NCBI GenBank assembly: GCA_012274165.1
Contig: JAAPAA010000331.1
Coordinates: 1 to 21,258 of the forward strand
Direction: 5' to 3'
DNA from: Thiobacillaceae bacterium
GTDB taxonomy: Bacteria; Pseudomonadota; Gammaproteobacteria; Burkholderiales; Thiobacillaceae
Length of the DNA stretch: 21,258 nucleotides
Shown: positions 1 to 5,888 of the stretch, piece after piece
Layout of the letters: each line of letters opens with the position of its first letter
How positions within the stretch are numbered: position 1 is the first letter of the stretch
Program-made: the position numbers and the translations under genes
The notes under the pieces: model-generated
Databases searched by the model: none
Told to the model about the DNA's origin: nothing
Seen by the model: the letters and a program-made list of their open reading frames with translations, nothing else

Positions 1-52
1 CCCCGCCCAGCGTCCGCGCCGCTTCCTCTATGAGTTCTTGGGTTTTCGTCAT
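1..52 (-). CDS. 5' end of a divergent gene, probable inoviral regulator (partial)
   Basis: Only the first 17 codons are inside the window (MTKTQELIEEAARTLGG), so the family cannot be recognised. The start is well supported: an AAAGGAGCC ribosome binding site lies 7-9 bases upstream of the ATG at 52. The gene is divergent from the phage replication gene and shares with it a spacer carrying repeated GGGGAC(T)ATC motifs. In CTX-like filamentous phages that position is occupied by the repressor (RstR type). A repressor or other DNA-binding regulator is therefore the best inference, not an observation; an excision or toxin-antitoxin gene is also possible. Confidence 0.5.
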   Translation of the reverse strand, partial: MTKTQELIEEAARTLGG

Positions 53-74
53 TTGTCAAGGCTCCTTTATTTAT

Positions 75-150
75 GGGGACATCAGCACAATTGATTAGTA
101 AACCGTCCCAACTTGGGGCTATCTTTCGGCCGTCCCGATTGGGGACTATC
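75..150. promoter_or_regulatory. Divergent control region with repeated operator-like motifs
   Basis: The spacer between the divergent gene and rep holds two imperfect 20-base direct repeats, 104-123 and 131-150. Both begin CGTCCC, have TTGGGG in the middle and end CTATC. A third partial copy, GGGGACATC, lies at 75-83 next to the ribosome binding site of the minus-strand gene. Each full copy is itself a partial inverted repeat (CCCAA/TTGGG; TCCC/GGGA). The 27-base spacing of the two full copies, and the position between two divergent starts, fit operators for a phage repressor. No convincing -35/-10 pair could be assigned. Confidence 0.45.
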
Positions 151-173
151 AATCAGCAGAACAAGCATAGCCG

Positions 174-1322
174 ATGACAACCACGATGCAAACGAAGGCA
201 GGGAAACAGCGGGCAGCGCAGACGGTCGGCGAGCGCAGCGAGACGCGGGCGGCGCTGGCGGCAGAGACCCCCCCCACAGTAAACACGGGGGGTCAATCTC
301 AACCCGTTGTTGTGCTCGATGGTCGGGAACTAAAAATCGTCACGGTTCGTTCCCCGGTGCTGGGTAACTTCAGTCATATCGACTCGCTACGATTCACCAC
401 GAAAGAAATGGCCTTTGATCCCTTGCGCCAGTGCGTTACGGAGTTCGATTTCATGGATTCTATGCGGCATTTCCTCAAGACAGTGTTCGGCTTTACCACT
501 TTCGAAAAACAGGACAAGGGCCGCGATTTCTATCTGTGGTCCTTCATCATCGGCGACAAAAAATGTCAGCTTGGCGCGGTTTCCTTTGGGGGCGATTCGC
601 AACGCGGAACGGTCTCGATTTACCTCACCGGCATGGGCTGTCTACATGCTCTCGAAGGTTGGGAGCAGCGTTTATACACGATCCTCAACCAGCACAAGGA
701 AATTGGCTATGGCCCTTCTCTCACTCGCTGCGATATTGCACACGACGACATTGCCGGAACGATCAAGGTGCGCCAGTGCCCCGAAACCTATATGGCTGGC
801 GGTTTCGACCGTCTCCACAATCGCCCACTGGCGAATCAGGCAGGGAACTGGATTGGCGACGACCCCAACGGGAAGGGGCTTACGTTCTACGTTGGTACTC
901 GCCATTCTTCGCAACTACTCCGCGTCTATGAGAAGGGCAAACAGCTAGGCGATAGCGAATCAGAATGGTCGCGGGTCGAGGTTCAATTCTCCAGCCATGA
1001 CCGGATTTTGCCGCTTGAAATGCTCATCACGCCGGACGAATTTCTAGTGGCCGCTTATCCGGTGTTCGCCGCATGGTTCGGCCACTGGTCAAAGCTGGAA
1101 GCGAAAACCCTCATCAAGAAAAAGTCAGCCGAAATCGTGCTTGAGGTGTTGGAGTTCTATCACGCACGCAGCTACGGCAAGTTGGTCAACGTCTGGAAGC
1201 GCCTTGGCCATTCCGCTGAAGAAATCGTTACAAAAATACTCGCAGGCATCGACCCGGAACAGTTCCCGCGTCGACTCGCTGCATTGGTTCCCATAGTGCA
1301 AGCCCCGGCCCTCTCGCACTAA
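174..1322 (+). CDS. Rolling-circle replication initiator of filamentous phage (Rep_trans/RstA type)
   Basis: A 382-aa protein with the layout of phage/plasmid Rep_trans replication initiators, which nick the double-stranded form and start rolling-circle synthesis. Visible motifs are RCDIAHDD at residues 185-192 (the conserved strand with acidic residues), YEKG at 252-255 (the region carrying the probable catalytic tyrosine, Y252) and SRVEVQ at 266-271. The first 45 residues are low-complexity and poorly conserved in appearance. The start is uncertain: ATG174 has no clear Shine-Dalgarno and ATG186 is an in-frame alternative. It is the first gene of the rightward phage set and is followed 35 bases on by the ssDNA-binding protein, the usual early-module order. 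Length is in the normal range for inoviral initiators. Confidence 0.8.
   Translation: MTTTMQTKAGKQRAAQTVGERSETRAALAAETPPTVNTGGQSQPVVVLDGRELKIVTVRSPVLGNFSHIDSLRFTTKEMAFDPLRQCVTEFDFMDSMRHFLKTVFGFTTFEKQDKGRDFYLWSFIIGDKKCQLGAVSFGGDSQRGTVSIYLTGMGCLHALEGWEQRLYTILNQHKEIGYGPSLTRCDIAHDDIAGTIKVRQCPETYMAGGFDRLHNRPLANQAGNWIGDDPNGKGLTFYVGTRHSSQLLRVYEKGKQLGDSESEWSRVEVQFSSHDRILPLEMLITPDEFLVAAYPVFAAWFGHWSKLEAKTLIKKKSAEIVLEVLEFYHARSYGKLVNVWKRLGHSAEEIVTKILAGIDPEQFPRRLAALVPIVQAPALSH
266..294. repeat. GC-rich hairpin inside the 5' part of rep, with a C8 tract
   Basis: GACCCCCC (266-273) and GGGGGGTC (287-294) form a perfect 8-bp stem around a 13-base loop. The C run is 8 long (268-275). It lies inside the variable N-terminal coding part of rep. 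Some rolling-circle replicons carry their plus-strand origin inside the initiator gene, so this is a candidate origin or ssDNA structural signal. No nick site was identified. Confidence 0.4.
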
Positions 1323-1357
1323 AAACTTTTCAGGCCATCACTCAAAGGAAGAATCAA

Positions 1358-1657
1358 ATGGAATTCAAACAACAAGTCACCGTTACCGGCATTAAGCGAT
1401 TCAAAGGCGAGGTCGACGGCAAAAACTATGACAGCTTCAAGGTGTTTGTGCAGGTCGCCCTGGACGAATCGAAGGGCACCGCCAAGGGTTTCGCAACTGA
1501 GGAATTCAACGCGGGCGAGTCGAGCGAATACGACAAGTGGAAGCACCTCCCTTTTCCGCTGGAAGCCGATGCGACTTACCAGATGGTAACGACCGGCAAG
1601 ATGACGAAAATTCAGATCGTCGACGTCAAGCCGCGTTCGATGACGAAAGCCGCCTAA
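1358..1657 (+). CDS. Probable inoviral single-stranded DNA-binding protein (gpV analogue)
   Basis: A 99-aa soluble protein with no signal peptide or membrane segment. It is rich in beta-strand-like alternation and has basic and aromatic residues throughout, ending in a lysine/arginine-containing tail (KPRSMTKAA). Size and position directly after the replication initiator match the ssDNA-binding proteins of filamentous phages, which coat the new viral strand before it is passed to the assembly complex. An AAAGGAAG ribosome binding site precedes the ATG. The function is assigned mainly from synteny and general composition; no catalytic motif is expected in this family. Confidence 0.65.
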   Translation: MEFKQQVTVTGIKRFKGEVDGKNYDSFKVFVQVALDESKGTAKGFATEEFNAGESSEYDKWKHLPFPLEADATYQMVTTGKMTKIQIVDVKPRSMTKAA

Positions 1658-1659
1658 CC

Positions 1660-1848
1660 ATGCGGCATTCCGCCTACATCGTCCAGGACCACGAAACAGG
1701 GCAATTCCTCGCGCCTGTTAATGGCTCGGTGGGCTTTGTCCAGCTTGTTCGGAATGCCGGTGATTTTGAAGATCACGAAACCGCCGCGTTAACGGCCATG
1801 GACTGGTGCGAGCGGGGCTTTACTGTTGTGGAAATACTCAGGTCTTAA
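1660..1848 (+). CDS. Small inoviral ORF of 62 aa, function unknown
   Basis: The start is ATG1660, two bases after the stop of the ssDNA-binding gene, so translation is probably coupled. The reading frame is open further upstream, but that part overlaps the previous gene. The product is soluble, starts MRHSAYIVQDHETGQFL, and has a single Cys (in MDWCERGF). I do not recognise the family. Small ORFs at this place, between the ssDNA-binding protein and the coat protein, are common in inoviruses. No membrane segment is visible. Confidence 0.6.
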   Translation: MRHSAYIVQDHETGQFLAPVNGSVGFVQLVRNAGDFEDHETAALTAMDWCERGFTVVEILRS

Positions 1849-1913
1849 AGAATTCCTCCACTTTGGAGAATCCGCCGCCTGTCGGATACAGGCAAAACTC
1901 TTAGGAAAAAACC

Positions 1914-2180
1914 ATGTTCAATTCTTTCAAAACCCGCGCTCACGCTGTTATTGACAATGCAACCGGCAAAGTGGTTGCTGTTATTGACAATGCAACCGGC
2001 AAAGCGGTTGCTGTGGTTGGTGGTATGACGGCTGCTACTGGCTCCGCTTTCGCTGCTGTGCCTGCCGATGTGACGACTGCAATGACCGATGCGAAAGCTG
2101 ACAGTCTGACCGTCGCAGGCTTGGCGCTGATTATCATCATCGCCATTGCTGCGTTTAAGTACATGAAGAAAGCTGTTTAA
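1914..2180 (+). CDS. Major coat protein precursor (pVIII-like)
   Basis: An 88-aa precursor that forms the virion cylinder. A long leader ends in a signal-peptidase site SAFA|AV at residues 47/48. The predicted mature protein has 41 residues: an acidic amphipathic N-terminus (VPADVTTAMTDAKAD), a hydrophobic helix (about 65-82, including LALIIIIAIAA) and a basic C-terminus (KYMKK) that would face the DNA. This is the pVIII plan. A TTAGGA ribosome binding site precedes the ATG. The leader contains an 11-residue tandem duplication (residues 11-21 and 22-32), which makes it unusually long. A strong terminator follows at once, as after gene VIII in Ff phages. Confidence 0.85.
   Translation: MFNSFKTRAHAVIDNATGKVVAVIDNATGKAVAVVGGMTAATGSAFAAVPADVTTAMTDAKADSLTVAGLALIIIIAIAAFKYMKKAV
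1944..2009 (+). repeat. 33-bp tandem duplication in the coat protein leader
   Basis: Two adjacent 33-base copies, 1944-1976 and 1977-2009, differ at one base (GTG versus GCG near the end). They encode AVIDNATGKVV and AVIDNATGKAV. The reading frame is kept. The next bases (GCTGTGGTTG) begin like a third copy. Confidence 0.9.
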
Positions 2181-2196
2181 GCTTTTCGACTGTTCG

Positions 2197-2228
2197 GGTG
2201 GTGGGTGTGAGCCTGCCGCCTTTTTTTT
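2197..2228 (+). terminator. Intrinsic terminator after the major coat gene
   Basis: GGTGGTGGG (2197-2205) pairs with CCTGCCGCC (2212-2220) as a 9-bp stem with G-U pairs, closing a 6-base loop, followed by T8 at 2221-2228. It lies 17 bases after the coat stop codon. This would favour high coat expression over the downstream minor proteins, as in Ff phages. Confidence 0.75.
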
Positions 2229-2240
2229 CGCGTGGGGTAA

Positions 2241-2615
2241 ATGATGGCAACTGGATTTTCTGCATTCGGCAAGTGCTACGACACGCAATCAAACGCGGTC
2301 GATGCGTACTATTCAAACCAAGCGCCACAACTGGCCGGGGGCTATTCCTCACAAGGTCTATTCACCATGAGCGCAACCCGCGATGTGTCCGGGGCTTGGT
2401 CTCTCAACTACAAAACGTGCACGACCGGGACCGCTTCCCCAACCTGCTCGCCTTATTCAGTCGCAGCGCCTACGAATGTCGTAGGTTCTTGCACGCTCAC
2501 GCCTTCCGCTGATCCGGTGCAAGAGTTCACCGATGGCAACCTGCTGGGCTGGGGTGTCGTTGCTGCCATGGTTGCAGCTTGGGGAATTACCGTCCTTCGC
2601 CGGGGTATCTCATGA
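2241..2615 (+). CDS. Probable minor virion protein with C-terminal membrane anchor
   Basis: A 124-aa protein, Ser/Thr/Gly/Ala-rich, with four cysteines (residues 12, 60, 69, 84) that could pair outside the cytoplasm. It has one hydrophobic helix at about 101-119 (LLGWGVVAAMVAAWGITVL), followed by a basic RRG tail. There is no classical N-terminal signal peptide. It sits between the coat protein terminator and the pIII-like gene, so a role as a minor structural or tip protein is inferred. A GGGG stretch precedes ATG2241, and ATG2244 is an alternative. The stop overlaps the next start by four bases (ATGA). Confidence 0.6.
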   Translation: MMATGFSAFGKCYDTQSNAVDAYYSNQAPQLAGGYSSQGLFTMSATRDVSGAWSLNYKTCTTGTASPTCSPYSVAAPTNVVGSCTLTPSADPVQEFTDGNLLGWGVVAAMVAAWGITVLRRGIS

Positions 2616-2686
2616 GCGTTTTCAGCCTCTACTCAATAGCCGGTTTTCTAATCGTTGTCCTTCCTGCATGGATCATTCTGCGATGA
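2612..2686 (+). CDS. 24-aa single-helix protein, pVII/pIX-like
   Basis: The ORF is ATG2612 to TGA2686. It starts MSVFSLYSIAGFLIVVL and ends PAWIILR, so it is almost entirely one transmembrane helix with one terminal Arg. It overlaps the previous gene by ATGA and the next gene by ATGA, so it is held in a translationally coupled chain. Size, hydrophobicity and place, after the coat protein and before the adsorption protein, match the 32-33 aa tip proteins pVII and pIX of Ff phages. It is too short for most gene finders. Confidence 0.6.
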   Translation: MSVFSLYSIAGFLIVVLPAWIILR

Positions 2687-3954
2687 ACTTAACTACGCAC
2701 TTCCTCATTTTTCTGTCCTTCGTCGGTGCGATGTTCTACACGCGGCCGTCTCATGCTTCCTACGTGGCTACGCCCACTTTTGATGGCTACGCGGCCGGAA
2801 CATACAAGCCGATATCAGCCCCGACAATCTCCGGCGGTGGCTTCTCTGGTGCTGGTCGTCTCACGGTGGCGGGTCGAGCGGTCAGCATTCCGGGTGCCAT
2901 CGAACCGGCTGCGAATGCGGCAAGCTATGCTCGGGGGTCTTTGCTGGCCAATCCATGGCTGGCGGGCGTTGCGCTGCTCGCCTGGACAGGCGATGCCGGT
3001 CTGCATTCTGATCAAGTCGGCGGCTGGAATATCACTAACGCGCCGTCAACAGTGCAACCCGGAACGCAAACGGTTTCCTGCTACACGATGTTCTATCAAT
3101 CACCGAATTACACGTGTGCAACTAGCGGCGGTTCCGATGCGCTCTCAACGTGTAACCGGGCGGGGGGCTCCTACAACGCAGGAATAAACAAGTGCACCCT
3201 GCCGGATATTGCGTCATGTTCCAAGGTGTACCCAAACTGTACAGGTGCCTCTTATGGCAATCCGGCCCCGACTGGCAATGTCACCGAGACCGGGTGTCCA
3301 GCGGGCTACACGGCGAACGGTAGCGCGTGCGCGTTGACGGACCCGGCCAGTGCGGCAACCACCACGCACCCGGCAACACAAGCGGATTTTGATGCACTCC
3401 CGGCGCCGTCCGTGGGTACGCTCGGAGATTTGGCGTTTCAGCTTGGCATTCCGGCCGCTGCGCCTGTGTATGAGCCTGCGCGGGTTCCGACTGGCGACCC
3501 CTACACAAAACCGGATGGTTCAACGGCTCAGCCCATGGCTGTCATTTCGCCTGCGTCAAATGGTCAAGTCACGGTGTCAACCTATGATCAGCCGTTGACG
3601 GATACAGCGGGGCAACCTGTCACGAATCCAGCGCCTGAGCCTACTCCCGATCCTCCGCCAGAGCCAACACCGGGCCAGTGTGACAAGTATCCGGCAACGC
3701 TCGGCTGTGCCAACTTGGACACGCCCACAGCAGAAGACCTGTCAACGCAAGCGCGGAATATTTCGATGATTACGCCGGTCGCGGTCGGCGGGGCGGGTGT
3801 CTGTCCTGCGCCCATGACGGCTTCATTTTTGGGGCAAAACGTTTCAATGTCATTTGATCCGCTGTGTCAGTTCGCTAACGCGCTGCGGCCGTTGGTCTTG
3901 GTGCTGGCGTGGCTTAGTGCGGGATATATTTTCATCGGTGGAGTTAAAACATAA
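2683..3954 (+). CDS. Adsorption/attachment protein, pIII-like (TspB family)
   Basis: The reading frame is open further upstream, but ATG2683 is chosen because it starts inside the previous stop (ATGA) and gives a clean signal peptide: MNLTTHFLIFLSF followed by cleavage near SHA25|S26. The 423-aa product has a Cys-containing, Gly/Ser/Thr-rich exported region, a proline-rich linker (about residues 316-331, EPTPDPPPEPTPG) and a C-terminal domain with paired Cys (GVCPAP, DPLCQF). It ends in a membrane helix, LVLVLAWLSAGYIFIGG. This is the plan of pIII and of Neisseria TspB-type proteins: receptor-binding N-terminal part, flexible linker, membrane-anchored C-terminal part. The receptor (usually a pilus and Tol) cannot be told from sequence. 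Confidence 0.75.
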   Translation: MNLTTHFLIFLSFVGAMFYTRPSHASYVATPTFDGYAAGTYKPISAPTISGGGFSGAGRLTVAGRAVSIPGAIEPAANAASYARGSLLANPWLAGVALLAWTGDAGLHSDQVGGWNITNAPSTVQPGTQTVSCYTMFYQSPNYTCATSGGSDALSTCNRAGGSYNAGINKCTLPDIASCSKVYPNCTGASYGNPAPTGNVTETGCPAGYTANGSACALTDPASAATTTHPATQADFDALPAPSVGTLGDLAFQLGIPAAAPVYEPARVPTGDPYTKPDGSTAQPMAVISPASNGQVTVSTYDQPLTDTAGQPVTNPAPEPTPDPPPEPTPGQCDKYPATLGCANLDTPTAEDLSTQARNISMITPVAVGGAGVCPAPMTASFLGQNVSMSFDPLCQFANALRPLVLVLAWLSAGYIFIGGVKT

Positions 3955-4232
3955 TGGGGAATTTCGGTGCCTTTCTTATCGCTCTCGCGGGTCCAGTGGC
4001 TAGGCGGGTTTTGCTATCTCTTGGGCTTGGCGTCATCTCTTATGCTGGTCTCGCTTTGGTTGCTGCTGAAGTTAAGGATTATGTAATCGCCAGCTATGGC
4101 GGGCTGTCCGGGTCGGTCTTGGATCTGCTTAACCTGATCGGCTTCGGTCAGGCTACCGGCGTCATTCTCGGCGCGATTATTGCGCGTGCGGCCTTTGCCG
4201 CTGTCTCAAGAATTGGGGTCATGTCAGCATGA
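3954..4232 (+). CDS. DUF2523 family protein, pVI-like minor coat protein
   Basis: A 92-aa very hydrophobic protein with about three membrane segments (near residues 17-37, 52-66 and 68-86), the pattern of DUF2523 proteins encoded between the adsorption protein and Zot in filamentous phages. By analogy with pVI it would cap the virion end together with pIII. The ATG overlaps the preceding TAA by one base (TAATG), and the 3' end overlaps zot by four bases. Confidence 0.75.
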   Translation: MGNFGAFLIALAGPVARRVLLSLGLGVISYAGLALVAAEVKDYVIASYGGLSGSVLDLLNLIGFGQATGVILGAIIARAAFAAVSRIGVMSA

Positions 4233-5341
4233 TTACGCTTATCACTGGTGGCCCAGGTATGGGTAAAACCGCGCTTCTCGTCCAGATGCTGATGGGGCAA
4301 TATGCCGGCCGGCCGGTTTTCACCAACGTGCGCGGGCTGACGCTTGAGCACTCAAAACTTCCGCTTATCGAAGAATGGACGACCGAGGAAAGAAACGATC
4401 AGGGAACGTCTGAATATCAATTTACCTTCCCGCCCGGCTCAGTTGTTGCAATCGACGAATGTCAGCAGTTCTTCAGGCCGCGTGCAACCGGCTCAAAAGT
4501 GCCGCCGTATATCTCGGCTTTTGAGACTCACCGTCATCGAGGCATCGACTTTATTTTGCTCACGCAGGGCTCCGGGCTGCTCGATGCAAATATCCGCAAG
4601 CTTGTGAAGGGTGGCCTCCATATTTTCCTGAAGTCGTCTTATCTCGGCCGCTACAGGTACGAAAAATCCGAAGTCATCAATGAAGACGACAAGTCCAGCT
4701 ATAGCCTTGCGACGAAGCGCAAATATCGGCTCCCGAAGGAAACATTCAATCTCTACAAAAGTGCAGAACTGCACACGAAACCGCCAAGGGCAAAGCTGCC
4801 GTGGGCGGCTTATGTGGTCGTCGGTGCTGTGGCTATTGGTGGTTTCCTTGCGTGGAAAACGACAAGCCGGATTTCTGGCGTCGTGAATCCGGGAGAAACA
4901 AAAGCGGAAGGGGTCAATCAAGATGTGCCCAGGTTGAATGATGGGCGTGCGGTCGCTGTGATGGCGTCTGCGGTGCCTGCGCGGTTGGTTGAGGCTATGA
5001 CTCCGGCCGATGATGCGAATCCCCTCAGCGCCCCTCTCTACGCTGCTGTGGTGCCTCCTGTTGTCGCTCCTGAGGTGGTCGGCTGCATTGCCTCGGCCAA
5101 GTCCTGCACGTGCTACAGCCAACAGGCAACGCCGGTATGGTTGCCGCCTGAACAGTGCAGGCAACGCGCCGCCGGTCTGTACTATGACCCCTATCATCAG
5201 CCTAAGCAGCGTGAGCAAGAAGACACGCAAATAGCCGACACAAAAGCCCCTGTTCTGAAAGCCAAACCGGACGACAGCACACCACTGGCGCAGAATCCGC
5301 CGAGAGCCCGTGAGGGGCTCGGGGTTTCGGATTCGTCTTGA
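4229..5341 (+). CDS. zot: Zot/pI-type phage assembly ATPase
   Basis: A 370-aa inner-membrane assembly and export ATPase. Walker A is GGPGMGKT at residues 7-14, Walker B VVAIDE at 72-77, and a sensor-like LLTQGSG at 110-116. A single transmembrane helix lies at about 190-209 (PWAAYVVVGAVAIGGFLAW). The C-terminal part is periplasmic, with a Cys cluster (C286, C293, C295, C310), GCIASAKSCTCY and a conserved-looking WLPPEQC. In this family the C-terminal part contacts a secretin channel. No secretin gene is present, so a host secretin must be used, as in CTX phage. ATG4229 overlaps the pVI-like stop (ATGA). This is the last gene of the rightward virion operon. Confidence 0.9.
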   Translation: MITLITGGPGMGKTALLVQMLMGQYAGRPVFTNVRGLTLEHSKLPLIEEWTTEERNDQGTSEYQFTFPPGSVVAIDECQQFFRPRATGSKVPPYISAFETHRHRGIDFILLTQGSGLLDANIRKLVKGGLHIFLKSSYLGRYRYEKSEVINEDDKSSYSLATKRKYRLPKETFNLYKSAELHTKPPRAKLPWAAYVVVGAVAIGGFLAWKTTSRISGVVNPGETKAEGVNQDVPRLNDGRAVAVMASAVPARLVEAMTPADDANPLSAPLYAAVVPPVVAPEVVGCIASAKSCTCYSQQATPVWLPPEQCRQRAAGLYYDPYHQPKQREQEDTQIADTKAPVLKAKPDDSTPLAQNPPRAREGLGVSDSS

Positions 5342-5360
5342 GCGGGATGCAGGAGCGTTT

Positions 5361-5385
5361 AGGGGCGTCGTCCGCCCCTGCGACG
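5361..5385. repeat. Two mutually exclusive hairpins just after zot
   Basis: AGGGGCG (5361-5367) and CGCCCCT (5373-5379) form a perfect 7-bp stem with a 5-base loop. CGTCG (5366-5370) can instead pair with CGACG (5381-5385). There is no T run, so it is not a standard terminator. In an ssDNA phage, a stable intergenic hairpin can serve as packaging signal or minus-strand origin; this is inference. Confidence 0.45.
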
Positions 5386-5437
5386 ATTCCGCGAATCAGT
5401 GTCCGCCGAAGTTCATAGGTCTAAATATGCCCTGCAG

Positions 5438-5451
5438 AAAAGTCGACTTTT
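5438..5451. repeat. Perfect 14-bp palindrome AAAAGTCGACTTTT
   Basis: A perfect inverted repeat without spacer in the phage intergenic region between zot and the small minus-strand gene. It could be a protein-binding site. No flanking promoter was recognised. Confidence 0.5.
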
Positions 5452-5502
5452 AAGGCCGCATGGATAAAGGCCTTCCGGCTTTTTCGCGGATCCCATTAGA
5501 TT

Positions 5503-5535
5503 AAAAAAGCCCGCTTTTCGCGGGCTTTATCTTTT
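5503..5535. terminator. Bidirectional intrinsic terminator
   Basis: AAAGCCCGC (5506-5514) pairs with GCGGGCTTT (5520-5528), loop TTTTC. Read on the minus strand, the stem is followed by a run of T from the A tract at 5503-5508, so it ends the 5527-5700 gene, whose stop codon overlaps the stem. On the plus strand it is followed by ATCTTTT and can end the zot transcript. Confidence 0.8.
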
Positions 5536-5700
5536 CGGCTTTCGCCATTCCTTCGGGTGATAAATCGAGTCTTTCAGGTCTGCCGGTTGGTTTCTTAGTA
5601 GTGGTTCATGATTGTGCGGCCGCTTGGAATTTCTTCTTTTCAGCAGGCCAATGGCCAACAGAACCAGTCCGGCGACGACGAGGAATTTTGCATAAAACAT
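5527..5700 (-). CDS. 57-aa single-pass membrane protein, probable phage accessory gene
   Basis: The ORF runs ATG5700 to TAA5527. It begins MFYAKFLVVAGLVLLAIGLL, one hydrophobic helix, then KRR and a basic, proline- and histidine-containing soluble tail ending YHPKEWRKPKR. The charge pattern predicts a cytoplasmic C-terminus. The ribosome binding site is weak (AAAGCAGC). The stop lies in a strong terminator stem, which supports a real transcription unit. It is the only minus-strand gene between zot and the dif-like site, the place where filamentous phages carry accessory genes (superinfection exclusion, toxin, pilus interference). The family is not recognised; function unknown. Confidence 0.55.
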   Translation of the reverse strand: MFYAKFLVVAGLVLLAIGLLKRRNSKRPHNHEPLLRNQPADLKDSIYHPKEWRKPKR

Positions 5701-5729
5701 GTGCTGCTTTACGGCTGGGAAGTCGTTTT

Positions 5730-5758
5730 CTTGAACCTAACGGTACATTATGCGAAGT
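5730..5758 (-). other. dif-like XerC/XerD recombination site (probable phage attachment site)
   Basis: Read on the minus strand, the left arm is ACTTCGCATAA, close to bacterial XerC boxes (E. coli GGTGCGCATAA). A 7-base centre TGTACCG follows, then TTAGGTTCAAG, which matches 8 of 11 positions of the XerD box TTATGTTAAAT. Filamentous phages without an integrase insert at dif using XerCD, and their att sites often differ from dif in the centre. The site lies between the last phage-like gene and the chromosomal signalling genes. The matching left junction must be outside the window. Confidence 0.55.
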
Positions 5759-5888
5759 TATGGATAAAAACCGGCAAGTCCATCTGAGATTATTGTTGAG
5801 ACTCCCGTATTTCGGTTAACTCCAAAATATTCAACGTTCGTGCAGATACAAAAGCCGCACTCGCATGCCCGGATGATCTTCTGAACGG

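Noticed and set aside
5601..5819. 72-codon plus-strand open frame across the dif-like site
   Set aside because: Opposite the 57-aa membrane-protein gene, without a ribosome binding site, and it would run through the att-like site; composition looks random.
5755..5888. Possible terminator of the kinase operon on the minus strand near 5848-5878
   Set aside because: Only a short, bulged stem followed by TTTTG was found; too weak to annotate.
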